From: Grammothele lineata
Taxonomy: Eukaryota; Basidiomycota; Agaricomycetes; Polyporales; Polyporaceae
Reading direction: 5' to 3'
NCBI GenBank assembly: GCA_002150815.3
Contig: NDFF03000045.1
Coordinates: 160,422-224,421 of the forward strand
DNA length: 64,000 nt
Position 1 is the stretch's first letter. The number at the start of each line of letters is the position of its first letter. This document shows, piece by piece, positions 1 through 13,086 of the stretch. Below the pieces are notes generated by a model. The model had not been told where the DNA came from and did no database searches. It worked only from the letters and a program-made list of their open reading frames with translations. The position numbers were made by a program, and so were the translations under genes.

Positions 1-1319
1 CATAACATGCTGAGAGGACGCACCGTAATCAGCAGTAATCAGTCCATGGTGGATTGGCCGGATGGCAGGCTTTACAGCAAGGACGACTCGTGCTGTTTGC
101 GGGCCGTGGTGGTGGGAAGAAAGCCATGTGGACGACGGACGAAGGTGCTTCTCCCGGGCGCCTACAGGCGAAGATCATCTCCGAGCCGCCAAGTCCGTTC
201 GCTGCCTTTCTCCGCTCGGCGAGCGTTGTTTGACACGACATTGGGGATGCCCTCATGACGGACCAGCTGATCGGCCGACACCTCCGAAATGTTTCCAGCA
301 TTGTATCGCTGCATACAAGGATGACTCAAATGACTCGAGGGAAGAGCATACGAACGGCGGCCTACCAGTATTCCGCCAGCTTGAGGAAAGGTACCAAGCA
401 TTGGCGGCTGCACTGCATCATTCACGTCGAGCGAGAAACGTCGGCCTTCTGTGAGTGATGCTCCACTCTCTGGAAGCCTCGCGGAAGACCGGACGGCGAT
501 CGCGTTTGTCGCGGGGGTCGAGACTTGTGGGGAATTCAAGGCATTGGAAGACGTTCGCTCGGACCTAGCCAGCCGTTCCGATGCTACGCCGCAGCGGATG
601 CATTAGACACTCGGGATACTATTCAGGCATTTGTCATGATGGGTTGGTGAGTAACGGCTGTTGCATCTTCACGGAGGTCGACAGGAAATCTCGGAGGACA
701 CACCAATTCTGTTCTGTCGTTGGATGTAAATACAGAATTCACGTAGCCTTTGATATAAGCTCTTGCTACCGCCAAGAGCATCCTTTGGAAGTGCCCTGGG
801 TGGGAGGGCTCAATATTGTGGAGGACTTCAAACCCCGCGTGCGAGGCTCTATGTATATGTAAACCGGAACGCGGTGTCTATTTGTTGATGCCGACCCTTG
901 ACCTTCTCCTGCACTCTCTCGGCATCGCTAGCCCTGCGTATTTACGCTCTCTTGGATACACATGCGCCATTGGGCCCAAGCATCATGTACCCTTCGATCG
1001 TAACCGAGCTTCAAAGGCTAACCTCGAGCTCAATATGGAGACTACAAATTGGAAGCGGCTCCAAGGAGCAGAGCGTCAAAGATTGTGTCCACGACAGCTC
1101 GCGGCACCGACTGTGCATCGGCCAGTCTGAGTCCGCAGTGCGTTGAGCACCGTCTCTCTCTTCCGCCGCAGCCCTCGTGCACAGTCCGTCAAGTCACAAA
1201 CAGAGTCTCCGCCGTCCCGCCACGCATTCTCAGCTTGACTAGGGACCCTCACCGCCCACCACATATCCTCAAAACTGCGAGTATGTGTTCCAATCACCAT
1301 CCTCTGCGCTCCTCGCACA
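1..1319. other. Gene-free stretch
   Basis: No open frame here joins into a convincing spliced gene, and the short frames on both strands show no family motif or codon bias. The part just before position 1320 is C/T-rich and probably holds the promoter of the next gene. The final exons of a gene lying mostly to the left of the window cannot be excluded. Confidence 0.5.
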
Positions 1320-2901
1320 ATGACTCGCCGTAGCATGATCATCGACAAGCCGCCTCTCCCCGGAGACGAGCTCACCATCCAAGTTGAAGATGCGCCGCCT
1401 TCCTACGACGCGCTCGACGATCTCCCCCCACGACCACTTCCCCACAACGAAAAGGCCCCAGTCGCCGGCCCATCCAATCTCCCGCTCCCCACCCCGCCCC
1501 TCACGCCCAAGGACGCCTCGTCCATCACCTCCCCCGCGTCCAGCTCCAAGTCCCCACACACACCACCTGGAAAGCTCGGCTGGTTCAAGTTCGGGCCTAG
1601 CTACCGCGCAGTCAAGGAGGTGCGCGCCACGCTCCTCACGCTCCTCCGCGACCTCGTTAAGCACGGCGACGCGTCCGCCGCGCGCGGCGTGCTCGACTCA
1701 TGCGCCGATGCCTGCGCCACGTACGAAATCGCCCTCTCTGCGCTCCTCCAGGAGCCCGCGCTCGAGGGCCACACCCCGCTCTACTGGGCGATCGTCAACC
1801 GCCCCAGCGAGAACGCGAACGCGAACGCGGGCACGGGGCACGAACCCCCACAGCCAGAAGAGGACGTCCCGGACCTCATCACCGCGCTCCTCTCGCGCGC
1901 GGCCCCGCTCACAGACGCGACCGTCGACGAGCTCCGCCTCGCGTGCCTGCACACGAGCGACCACACGCTGTTCCAGCGGCTGCGGCGCACGCCCGCTTTC
2001 GCGCCCCTGTCGGGCAAGGAGGAGATCCTCACGGGGGGCAGCGTGCCCGTAGACGACGTCGACGTCGAGGACGTGCCGGAGGACGAGGGCGCGTTCGTCG
2101 TGCACCTCCGCGTGCCGCTCTTCCAGAAGCGGTTGCGCATACAGGAGGAGGTCCGGCTCGAGTTCATCGCGAAAGGTGCGTCGTCCCGTCCTTCCCCTAT
2201 CCCCCCACCTCGCCCCCCTCTTCCCCTCGTCCCCTCCCCGCGCCCCTGCGTTCCCCGAGAAGACCGTATACCGACGCTTGAGCGACAGGCCGTCTTTGGG
2301 AGCTCTCCTTCCTCGTCGCTAAAGCAAACGACAAGCGGCTCGGCTACCGGTTCTTCAAGCCCGGCAGCTGGGTCCTCAAGCTCGGCCTCATCTCCCAAAG
2401 CCCGCCCTCCTGGATCGACTCCCGCCTCGTCGTCGAGGACCCCCGCGCCCGCTCTCACCACCCCTCAGGCTCTAGCCAATCAGGCAGCAGTGCCCCAACG
2501 TCCCCCTCGGCGGGGCCCCCTACGTCGATCTTGGACGCGGTCGCGGCTATGTCGATGTCGCGCGGGGATGGGGCTGGGGGGTCGAAGGGCCCGAAATTGA
2601 GGCCCCCGATCGAGGTGCCCCTACGGGCGCAGACTCAGCTGTCCGCACCGCGCGGGGGGTGGGATATGAGCGCGGCGACGGTCATGGTCGCGCTTGAGGA
2701 TAGTGCGTTGTCGAATAGCCTGCAGTTCCAGTACGTCTTTAATTTCTCTCAATTTCCTTGGATCATATCTTTGGCTGGGCCGACGGCTGACGTGCACATT
2801 TCAATAGGGGTTGCCCATACCTCGAGTCCGACGGCACACTCGTCGCGCGGCTGGACGCGAAACTAGCCCAGCCGAACAGCGCGGAGTGCGTCATCTGCTG
2901 A
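1320..2901 (+). CDS. Uncharacterised protein with ankyrin-like segment and C-terminal CaaX-type ending
   Basis: Three exons (1320-2175, 2289-2730, 2808-2901) join in frame to 463 residues. The first ~95 residues are Pro/Ser-rich and probably disordered; they include PPSY, a PPxY-type WW-binding motif. A helical middle part contains GHTPLYWAIVN, which resembles one ankyrin repeat, followed by ALLSRAAPLTDATVDELRLA. After an acidic linker comes a probable beta-rich domain (FVVHLRVPLFQKRLRI, then GRLWELSFLVAKANDKRLGY) that continues smoothly across intron 1, supporting that splice. The protein ends in ECVIC, so its last four residues (CVIC) fit a CaaX prenylation box. I do not recognise the family. 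A membrane-tethered adaptor is an inference from the PPxY and CaaX motifs. The start at 1320 is the first ATG of the frame and lies just after a CT-rich leader. Confidence 0.8.
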
Positions 2902-4042
2902 GGTATAACTTATGTTCCATTTTATCCTGCCTTCTCTGCTATCGTTATCCCTCTAGGATTTCATCGGATCGACGTGTATTATATCGCTCTCGTGCTGCTA
3001 TTCCTATACCATGTACTATATGCTGTCGTAATAGCCGTATATCTGGATCATGAGTCTCCTCCCAGCTACGCTTGTACTCGATCCTCTTCCGCCACCATCG
3101 ACTCGACGACGTCCACCCACGGCGACGGCCAGCAAAAGCACACTGAAAAGACGAGTTGCCAACTGCCCCGTGCGTCTCGTGTAGTTCTGTCGTAATCAAC
3201 TTTCCGCCGGCTCATATTGATGTCTGTCGTTTTCATAGGACTCCAGGAGCGTTATATGTCTGAAGTACCTCTCAAATTCCATCTGACTGAATGGCTGCCG
3301 TACCCTGTACCACCGGATCACCCGCCCATTCAACTCAAAGCTTCGACATCCACCTCGCACCAACTTCTCGGAGGATCGGTGTCCAGCGAAGCCGGCAATA
3401 GTACTAAGTAGTAAGCAGTCTCCCCAAGCCTGAGAGCGCACCGGCGTCTTACTACCCCGAGAGCCGGTGCTTTGGGGTGCGTCTCCCCAAGCCGCATTTC
3501 TTGGCGACCTCCAACCACGCTGATGTGCAGTAATCATGTTTAGCCATCCTTGTCGAACCGATGTGGGGTGCGCGTCTTGCGGAGCGCCAGTATCGTCCCT
3601 TGCAAGTCTTGGATGTCTTCTGGCGCAACGAAGAGAGGTAACTAGGGCGAGCTGGAACGGCGTACGTTGTGAATTTTGTGGACTCGGTAGACATATTGCT
3701 TTCTGGACTTTGTGGTTTTTAGGCCGGCGGTCAGCCTCGTCAAAGTGTAAGGCTTTCAGACACTAGGTACGTCCCTGACTCGAGACTCACCTTCCATAAC
3801 GTTTTACCGACCGTCGATTCTACAACCACAATCTACCAGCGATCTACCCTCGGCCAAGGAACGAGTCTCACATAAGTATGCCCGACCCGCCGGAATCCGG
3901 CCATCCGAAGAGCCCTTGCTGGACTCCGCGTGATTTGCCCATACAGTGGCTAACCGGCAACTCAAACTTGAACAGAACATAAATATGGGAGGCGCTATTG
4001 CCTCCGCATTGGATCACCCTCAAACTTCACTTCCTGTCCGAC
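2902..4042. other. Gene-free stretch
   Basis: This is the spacer between the CaaX-ending gene and the first P450. Frames are short on both strands and none can be spliced into a recognisable product. It presumably holds the terminator of the upstream gene and the P450 promoter. I see no TATA box close to the P450 start. Confidence 0.5.
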
Positions 4043-6449
4043 ATGGGACTCTCACTCCCCGTGGTTACAGCCTTGTTCGCGGCGTTTTACTACCCCTTCT
4101 GGAGGATTTTCGGCGCGTACTTCGTTACGCTCCCGATCGACAACCTTCCTGGACCGGCGTCACAGTCGTGGTTGTGGGGTACGCAGCGCACCAGGAAGTT
4201 CTTGTAGTGTCTTGGCTGACAAGCTCTCTGTAGGCAATCTACCGGTATTCAATGATAGGCAGGGAATCAACACGTGGGCGGAATGGGCTGAGACGTACGG
4301 CTCCGTATTCGTCATGAAGACGTTCTTGGGGGTACGTACCAACCCGTCTACTTGCTGACCCCATATTCTCACCAGACCTCCCATTTCTCAAAACATCTAG
4401 AGACGGATGATTTTTGTGCACGACCCCAAGGCGATGCACAGCATCACCGTCAAGGACGTCGACTCCTTTCCGAAACGACAGAGCCCCTCAGAGTGCGTGT
4501 TCACATATCTCGGTACAGCTGCGTTCAAACTGAACTGACCGCGACGCTTTCTCTAGCTTGTTGACTATCACGCTTGGGCCTGGGGTGCTTACCACCGTGG
4601 GCGCGCGGCATAAGCAGCAGCGGAAGATCCTCAACCCGGTGTTCTCGTCGGCGCATCTGCGCAACATGACGCACATCTTCTACAAAGTCGCTCACAGGGT
4701 ATGTCTCGTCATCTCGTACCCGCCTCTCCCATCGTCGTTTTCTTGCTGCCGCTCTTGACAAAGAGATTCATGCTATGTTCATAGCTGAAAGACGCGATGG
4801 GGAGACGTGTCCCCTCTGATGGCACCGCGAGCGCGACGGACGTGAACGGATGGATGGCGCGCACGACACTCGAGATGCTCGGCCAGGCCGGGCTCGGATA
4901 CTCCTTCGACAACTTTTTCGAAGACTCGACGGATGAGTACGGCGAGTCCGTCAAGCTGTTCTTGTGAGTGTATCCTCTTCCCGTGCCTGATTTGCACAGC
5001 AGACAGACCATCTGACGCTCTACCACCATGCCACCAGCCCCGTCACGTCCGCCATCTTCTTCGCGGTTTTCTTCCTCATTCGGCAAGCCTCGTACTTCTT
5101 GTCCGATTCTGTCATCCGTACCACCCTCCGGTACGCTCCGTCGCCCAGCATACAGCAACTTCTCAAGATCTCAGACACCATGTCCCGCCGCTCGAGGGAG
5201 ATTATTGCTGAGAGGAAGCTGGCGCTGGAGATGGGCGACGCTGCGCTCGCGGAAGAGGTGGGCGAAGGGAAGGACATCATGAGCATCTGTTGTGCGTTTC
5301 CATTTGTCCCGATGGATGCGCTGCTGGAGTAGTCAATGACCATGTTCTTCGACAGTGAGGGCCAACATGGCTGCAGCTGATAACGAGAAGATGACGGACG
5401 AAGAGATCTATGCACAAATGTCGTATGTCTTGGTTTCCCCCTACATTCCTCAGAAGGTAATGTGTCTGATGTCCATTCATCGCAGCACCTTCATCCTCGC
5501 CGGGATGGACACGACGTCCAACGCTCTCTCGCGCGTCCTCGAGCTCCTCGCCGCGCACCCTGACGTTCAAGCAAAACTCCGCGCGGAGATTCTCGAAGCC
5601 CAGGGTGGCGACCGGTCGGTTGACATCGACCACGACACCCTCGTCAGGCTTCCGTACCTTGACGCCGTCCTTCGCGAGTCCCTGCGCCTCTACTCCCCCG
5701 TCAGCCGCTCCTTACCGCGCGTGTACGTTTCCCTTTTACTCTACCCCTGGCTCTAAACGTCCTAATAACAATCGACCTCTGGATGCTACGCAGTGCCGTA
5801 CGAGACACCGTCCTGCCCCTCTCCCAGCCCGTACGCGGGCGTGACGGAAAAGAGCTGACGGAGATCGTCGTTCCGCGCGGTACGGCGCTGATGGTGCACC
5901 TCCAGGCGAGCAACGCCAACAAGGAGCTGTGGGGCGAGGACGCGGAAGAGTGGAAGCCCGAGCGCTGGCTCGCGCCGTTGCCAGCTGCTGTGGAGGACGC
6001 GCGTATCCCGGGGGTGTACGCTCACTTGTGAGTGTCTGGCCTTCCAATTGACTCACGGTGCTGCTCGGTCTGACGGGCGTGACGATGCTGACTCGATCCC
6101 CATTCGCCGCAGGGTGACGTTCTTAGCCGGGACACATTCGTGCATGTGAGCGTCCGGCCACGCAGACCTCCACCTGATGTTGCTGACTTCACAACTCTCC
6201 CTCGTTGACAGCGGATTCAAGTTCTCTCAACTCGAGTCGAGTAAGCCGCTCCCTCATCACCCTTCAAGCCTCACACTAACCCCCTTTCGTTCAATTGTAG
6301 AGATCGTCCTGGCCGTGCTCCTCTCGTCCTTCGAGTTCGAGCTGACAGACAAGCCGGTGTTCTGGTCCCAGGCGCCCGTAATGTACCCCTCGATGAGCTG
6401 GGACGGCAAGCCCGAGCTGCGGCTGAAGGTGAGGGCGTTGAGGGCTTGA
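4043..6449 (+). CDS. Cytochrome P450 monooxygenase, microsomal type
   Basis: Twelve exons (4043-4178, 4234-4331, 4401-4492, 4557-4698, 4785-4963, 5038-5291, 5356-5422, 5486-5722, 5794-6027, 6113-6145, 6212-6240, 6301-6449) join to 549 residues, normal for a fungal P450. An N-terminal membrane anchor (LSLPVVTALFAAFYYPFW) is followed by the proline hinge LPGPAS. The I-helix carries AGMDTT (about 5500-5517), the K-helix ESLR gives the ExxR pair (near 5670), PERW lies near 5960, and the heme loop is FLAGTHSCIG with the cysteine ligand, split by an intron at 6145. Histidine replaces the usual arginine in that loop, which is allowed. The fold and an NADPH-reductase-dependent hydroxylation role are certain by family; the substrate is unknown. 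The short exons near the heme loop are backed by reading phase and family length. Confidence 0.95.
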
Positions 6450-7750
6450 TGACGATCGGTGATTCGGTGTGTAAGGACGTTGCGTGTTCGCTTTGTAGTG
6501 CACGAACCAAGAGTAGGGAATCCTATGATTTTTGAACCTGCCAAGGAGAACACTAGGCCGCTGAAAGAATATTCACCTGAGTACGTTGTACACCGTTACG
6601 TTGGTCGCCATGCCCGAGCGGACGTCGGGAAAAGATGTCTGTCGGACGTGAGAGGCAACCCCGATACACAATTCGGCCAGAGTGACGAGTCGCGGTGGAG
6701 GCGAAGTCAGCTCCGTGACCTTCACATTATTGCACACGTCCAAAACTCTCCTCACCTCGCAGGGTCTCGCTGTCGTCGCGTCCTTCACGTCGCGTTGCAA
6801 AACACTCTTGCAAAGCAGGGTGAAGGGCTGCAGACTCCATTGTATTTGCTACATTCGCGAGGGACCGATCCCGCCGGCAAGCCTCTCGTGCAGGCTCACT
6901 GGTGTCCCAAGGACCGGCTCGGAACATCGCCCTTCACCACGACACCAGCTCGCCAGTTGTGACACAGTTTAGAGTACGCGCGGCCCTGCCTAGGGACCCG
7001 AGGACCCTTTTCCTCGCCACGACGAGCCGCGCGCGCCCCTGGGTATACACAATCCACACTCAATCTGTACGTACATACTCTACCTACTTACACGCGCGCG
7101 CATACGTACGATCCGATCCATCTTCCATTCCTAGTAGCGGCACCGGTGCCAGTGGCAGCGGCCGATCGCGGAGTGCGCGGGGTGCGAAATACTGGCGGTC
7201 TAGCTAGTGAACACGGCATGACACGACACGGAATGACATGCATATGACATGACACTATATTTCGGGTCCGGAGATTGCGATGGAGGACTGCGCGAGCGCA
7301 CTATCTAGGCCCCAGAACGAGTCCGGGAGACGGTGCACTACTGTTGATTAAGTATCAGGGTGGGGTAAAGTCAAGAGCGGAATCAAGTGACAAACGAGAA
7401 TGAGAAATACTAAGTGGGAGAAGCGAAAATGGGACTAAGAGGGGAAGTCAGGAACGGAGCTAGACGGAACGCTAAAAAATCGGTGGCGGGGCCCCGCGAG
7501 CTAGTCGGTACTTCGGGAGCTAGTACGTACTTGGTTGGGGAGGATACACCATGGGGGAGCGCCGGCCGGGGATGTGCGAAATGAAGTGTCAAGGTGCGAG
7601 CGACGGGTGCGAACGCGGAGTACAGTACCGAGCGGTACGCTATGTGAGCAAGAGGGAGCTACAAACGAGCGTACGGTACGACGCGCGTCCGGAGAGAGAG
7701 GGGGGGGGGTCGACACAGTCCTCAACCAGAGAACATCCTTGAAACCGCGC
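6450..7750. other. Convergent spacer without a recognised gene
   Basis: This lies between the stop of the + strand P450 and the stop of the - strand membrane protein, so it should hold both 3' ends. Short frames are present but none carries a family motif or splices into a product. I see no repeat or RNA gene. Confidence 0.5.
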
Positions 7751-10311
7751 TCACTCGGACCTCCTCCCAGCCCTCGCCGCCGCCCTCGCGACAAGCCCCT
7801 CCCCATTAAGCATCGCGTTCCCGTTCGGGGTGGGGGTCGGGGCAGGGGACGGCGAGAACAGCGTCGCCGCAGACGACAGCGCCCCGTCCGACTCCGAGTA
7901 CTCGTCCCCTACGCCCGACTGGGACCCGGGCGACGAGGAGGAGAGGGAGAGCGCGGTGGAGAGGGAGGAGACGCGCCGGGAGACGGGGCTGCGCGGTGGG
8001 GTGGAGGCGCCGCGGGAGTCGGGGAAGGTCGAGAGGGGGGAGGTGGGCGGGGACTCAGCATCAGGCGAGGGATCGGGCTCGGGCTCGGTGGACGCAGAGG
8101 TGGAGGCGGCCGTGCGGGGCTTCACCGACGAGACAGTAGCGAGTTCACTGTTCACATACCCAACATTGTCAGCACACGACATCTAGAAACGCACAAGGAA
8201 GAAACACAGAGACACCCACTCGCGACCATCCACCCTCCCGATCTGCACGCTCAACCGCGGGCGCGCCGTTCCCCCGCTCCTCGTGCCCGATGACCCCGAC
8301 GAGGGAGGCTGGACCGTCGACGTCTTCCCCGACCCCGACCCCGATCCCAACCCCGATCCAGACCCCGACACTGAGGCGGCGGCTGAGGCGGCAGAGGGAA
8401 CGTCGCTCTTCTCGCTCACGAGGGGAGCGGGGTCGGAGGCGTCGAGTCCGCGCCGGCGCGCGAGGCGTTGGTATTGTCCGCAGGCGGCGTGTACGCTGGG
8501 ATAGGGAGGGTTGTCAGTCCTAAGGGTGGGAGGGGAGGGGGGAGAGGGGGAAGGACGTACTAGATTAAAACTGTGAGGGGGACACGAGGGGGGAGATGGG
8601 ATGAGAGTTTGAGTCAGTGTTGGCGAGGTGGGGGGAACTCACAGCCGATGTAACATAGAAACTGTAAGATAAGATGCGTCAGCTCGAGCTCGGCGAGGAT
8701 GGCGGGGGAAATACACATACACGTCGTTTCGCAGCTATTATCGTAGCGGAGTCAAGGTAGGTCAACACGGCACTCACACCTTCGAGCACGGAAGTGCAAC
8801 TCACGATCCCACCCCCTAACGGTCAAATACATCACCTACACGCCCCCGAATCATCAATCAGCCAACCGTACTCACTCAGCCCCACACTAACCAACCCAAA
8901 CAGTCCACTCACCGAAAGCGTCAAACAAGCCACCCAACAAAACCCCAAGAACAACACCCCCTCCTTCTTCAGCCGCACAAACACCTCGTACATGCGCGCC
9001 CGCAGATCGTACTTGCCAGCGGAGGCGGAGAAGAGGTGCGCGAGAATGCGCTCCCGTTGAGCGGTGGAGATGCCGATGGTGCAGAAGAGGAAGACGACGC
9101 TGGTGAGGTACATCCCTGTGTGTGCGGTTGGGGGTATATGCGCGTTAGCCGGAAGGCTGCGGAGGTGGAGGGAAGGGGGCGACGTACAGAGGCCGGTAAC
9201 GACGACGTCAGAGTAGAGGAAGAGCGAGCCGTGCCTCGGCTGGATGAACTCTGTTTATATATGCGCATATACGCACATCGTAGTCAGAAGCGGTCCTAGC
9301 GACAAGCATGAATGAGGATGAGACTGGTCGACGAACGCACCTGCGACCGTCGCGCCCACAAGCGCAAGCTGCGACGCGATCGAGAGGACGAGGATCGAGT
9401 TCTTCTTCCACAGCAGGTTCCTAGCGCAAACCAACGTCACCACCCAAGTTGCATCCAAGTCGTCGCATATACGCGCCGACGACCGAATAAGAGCACTCAC
9501 ACACGAGTAAGAAAGATCGCACAGGCGAAGAGGAGCGAGACGAGGCGGAGGATCTACACACGCGCGCCCACATGTACATTCATTGCGTTGACGCGTAGCG
9601 AGCGGCGGGAACGACGGGAAAGGAACGAAAATCTCAGTCAGTCAGGGCCGCCCTCGACGCATATATGCGCCTAGACTCTGCAGATAGAGATGGAATCTCA
9701 CCATCGCGGCCTTGGCAAAGTCCTACATAACGGAGTCGACGGTTAGCACCAGCACTGGCGAACCCGCCGGAACCCGGGCAAGCGCGAACGCGAGCTGCGA
9801 ATCCAGAGAACCCGGAGAGCACAGAGCACAAACTCAGAACTCACCAAGAAGAACCCCGAGGGAGGGGCGACCATACATATCGTCTCGAGCACCACAGAGA
9901 GCGCGGAGAGCGCGCGGCAGGGGAGGAAGAGGAGGAGCATGCCCCACACGCTCCTGCTGCTACTGCGCCCGCGCCCGCGGCGGAGGGAGGCGTAGACGTA
10001 GGGGGCTTGGGCGACTGCGGGCCATCTTTTTGTGTTGGTTGAGTTCGAAGTTCGAGCGGGGGGGAGGGAGGGGTGTGCGCGGGTGCAAGAAGGAGGAGTA
10101 AGGGTGGTGAGATGGATTGGGATGGAAGGATGGAAGGGGGAGGAGGACTCACAGGAAGGCGCCGCTGCAGATCTGCACGAACGTCACTAGGGGATCTGGG
10201 CGAAGAAAGCCCGGCGGTGTCATCAAAACTGAAGGCTGTGGGCGTGCGGGGTACATATCAAGACATGAGAAAGGATGTGCACTCACGGTTCTGACGCGCC
10301 AAGTCAGGCAT
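7751..10311 (-). CDS. Multi-pass membrane protein with microexons (paralogue of the gene at 13087-15107)
   Basis: Twelve exons, listed from the start: 10287-10311, 10153-10195, 9845-10025, 9702-9722, 9501-9553, 9341-9420, 9188-9250, 8913-9115, 8643-8661, 8561-8570, 8208-8495, 7751-8147. They sum to 1383 nt and 460 residues. The first ~260 residues contain about six or seven hydrophobic segments, for example WGMLLLFLPCRALSALSVVL, SILVLSIASQLALVGATVA and YLTSVVFLFCTIGIS. The remaining ~200 residues are a Ser/Pro/Gly-rich, probably cytoplasmic tail with GSGSGLGSGSGSG. The 19-nt and 10-nt exons each have clear GT and AG borders and complete the last membrane helix (LSFLCYIGFLIYV). An alternative acceptor for exon 2 at 10228 would add 11 residues; the paralogue's first exon length favours 10195. 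Family and role are unknown to me. Confidence 0.8.
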
Positions 10312-13086
10312 GACGAAGAAACAAAGAGCGTGGTGTTCACGAAGGGCAAAAGAGGGCCAAAGACAAAGGACGAAAGAGAGGCAGTAGAGAAAGCTCGAAA
10401 CGAGACGAGACTCGGAGGACGGCGGCGCGAGCTCAGGCTGCAGCCGTCGCAGCGCTGCACAAGGCCTAGGTATGTAACTTGCTTTAGGTAGCTCAAGCTT
10501 CTCGACAGCACGTTGGACGTTCTTCAAGCAGCAGAGTCCGGGCCCGGGCCATGAACGGGCTGGGAGAGAGAGACGAGAGAGTCCAGGAGAGAGAGGAAGC
10601 GGCGGGCGGGTGCGCCGGGCACGCGTGGCTTTGAGTTGCTCAGTCGTCGTCGGCTCGCTGCGGGGCTTCAAGTTAAGCATAGGCGGGCCCCGGCTATCGA
10701 GCGCGATGACGGAACAGCAGAGTCGGAAGCGCCCCCGAACCCGCGCAGGCGGAAGCCCCAGGGCTGGATTCGGAGAAGAGGGCTGCATGCGTACGGAGTT
10801 CGCCGCCACGAAGTCCCCGCGCGGCCCGCAGCGACGGACATCCGTCAGTGACGCGGTCTGGTGTTCTCAGTACTTGTGCGACCCTGGGTTCCCTGGTTCC
10901 CTGGAAGAACGGGCGCGTGCGGATACGGATCAGTCGTGTTATGTTGAGGGGGCAACCTGACGGCAGACGAAACCTTCTATGCGATGCGGAGTGCCGGATT
11001 TGTCAATGCGCAGCGGCGCTGTTCGGGTCGTGCGAGGGATGCTGGAAGGTCGCGACGTCGTGTTTCGGTATGTTCGGCATCGTGGCTGGTGCTGGAGCGT
11101 TGACTCGGAAGCGTTGAATAGCAGCCGTGGTCGGACCGCGGGAGACAGTTGGGAATGGGGAAGGGGTGCCTGGGAGGAGGATCCTGAGCAAGCGCTAGCG
11201 AGCAATTGCAACTGCTATCGGCGGTTCGGCACTGTTCGGCCCTCGATCGGTGGGGATTATGTACTTTGCAATGATGCACGTCAATCTCATCCACTGCACA
11301 ACGACGTCCGATCACTCCAAGCTTATTGGCACAGGGTCGGTCCATTGCCCCTATTCCATCTATAATTCTTCTGCGTTGTGGGCTTATTTTCAAGCAGAGG
11401 AAGGCTCAACTACCGCCGTTCAATGTCGACGGTGTTAAAGGCCGAGCGGCCATGTGGCGTGCACAGGAGTTCTTGCCACGTTAAATTTGGATCTCTCACC
11501 AAGGACACGCGCTCCGGAAGGCCATCATGTCGGCCATGTGGCTTTGAGTGTTGACGTCGCTTGGCCGAGGCGATCGAGTGTGGTGTGCTTCTAGCCCATA
11601 TTCGTCGATCATTCTACTAAACGACCCTCCTTTCTGGGCGCTACACATTCCACATCCCTGCCCCTCTCCCTTGTCTCTGCCCGGATGCTATGTGCGCGCC
11701 GCCAGCGCTGACATCGTCAACGCCTTCCAGGCGTTCCTTGAGAGTGTCCCGAGTTATCGTGAGGGTACAGAGCGAATGATAGAGACCGAGTTGAGCTTTT
11801 GAATCGCCATCACGTACGTAAGGAGTATTCTCCCCCGCCTCTGTTGCGCGGCGACGACCCGAGACCCCGCTGCCGGGTCGTCTGCGCTGGGCCTCGGCAA
11901 CTGCCAGCCTGCCTGTGAGCGCCTGCCCGCCCCGCCCCTGGCCGGTGCCCGATTTCGGGGCGCCTGCTTGCAAATCTTCTCGACGGTGGCCTCTCGCCCC
12001 GCCCCGCCCCCGCCTCTCCTCCCGCCTCCCCCGCGTCGCCCGACGCCGCCTCCTCTTCGCCGCCGCCGCCGCCACCTCCTCCCCCGTCCCCTCCCGGCCC
12101 AGTCCAGGCGCATTTACGAAGCCTCACTCGATCGGGCACGGCAGGATAACATAACATAACGGAACAGACCGCTGCGGCACCACGCTCACGATCGCGCGCC
12201 GCGCCGCCGCGAACCTTCCCCTCTGGCGCCGCCGCCCCAGACACGGACGCAGACCCGCCTCTCCTCTGGGTCCCCAGCGGCCCAGCGCTGTCCCGGCACT
12301 ACGTACTTACGTTTATAGGCCCCCCGCTCTCGCCTTCGCCCTTGCCCCCGCCGTCGTGGCGACCGCAGCGCGCCCGCTCTCGGATCGGCTTTCGCTCTCG
12401 CTATCCCTTACGGCAGCGCACCCTGACCCTGCCCAGGCTAGCGCCCTCGTCGACGTCCACCCCCGGGTTCTCGTTCGGGTCCTCGTCCACCTCCACGTCC
12501 AGGGCCCCGCCACCACTGTCAGTGCGACCGCCAGGGCCGAGAGTGTCGCGGGCCACCTGCAGCTGCTCCGCGACGCCCCTTTCCCCTCGTCCCCGCCCTC
12601 ACAGCCCTCGCCGTCCTCGGTGTGCCTCGAGCGAGGCGAAGATTGTCAACGCCGCGCCCACAGCCCGATGCAAAGGAGAGATGCAGGGCATCGTCCTCGC
12701 CATGTCGGATGGCGCGGGGGCGGGAGGGGGTTCTAGTGCTAGTGAGTACTAACTACTGTACCTTGTCTCGACTCTCGACGCGCGCGGAGTTGTGGTGGTG
12801 GAACGCGGATGCTATAGCAGCGCGTACGCCCACATTCGCCCACCCTTTCGACCCTCCCGTTTCCCTCGAGCTCTTCTTCGCCGTCCCTGGCTTGGGGTTG
12901 GTACTTAGTATCCCCCGTACCCTCCCACGCGCGGCCCCGCTCCGTCCTGGTCTGACCTAAGTCGCAACTCTCTTTTCTTCTTCCCTGTTCCCCGATCGCT
13001 GTCCCCCGTCTTCTGTCCTCTGCCCACGCTTCTCGCTCCCTCCTCTCCATCCGTCCGCCCGCCGTGTGCGCGTACATGCTCACGCG
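10312..13086. other. Divergent spacer between the two membrane-protein paralogues
   Basis: This 2.8 kb stretch separates the starts of two divergent genes. It is very GC-rich from about 11.8 to 12.7 kb, which creates long open frames on both strands by composition alone. None of these frames has a plausible hydrophobic profile, a motif or a consistent splice pattern. Both promoters should lie here. A missed GC-rich gene around 12.3-12.75 kb is possible but unsupported. Confidence 0.45.

Noticed and set aside
1698..2461. Long - strand frames opposite the first gene
   Set aside because: Shadows of a GC-rich exon; the + strand frame continues across two introns with conserved-looking domains.
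7535..8293. 252-codon + strand frame
   Set aside because: Antisense shadow of the Ser/Pro-rich tail exons of the - strand gene, whose frame joins to twelve exons.
8330..8375. Short CCCCGA/CCCCAA hexanucleotide repeats as a telomere-like or CRISPR-like array
   Set aside because: They lie in an exon and encode the GSGSG run of the membrane protein tail; no spacers and no repeat-unit structure beyond the codon repeat.
11810..12244. Overlapping frames on both strands in the GC-rich spacer
   Set aside because: Gly/Arg/Pro-rich on both strands, no start context, no splice partners, and no motif.
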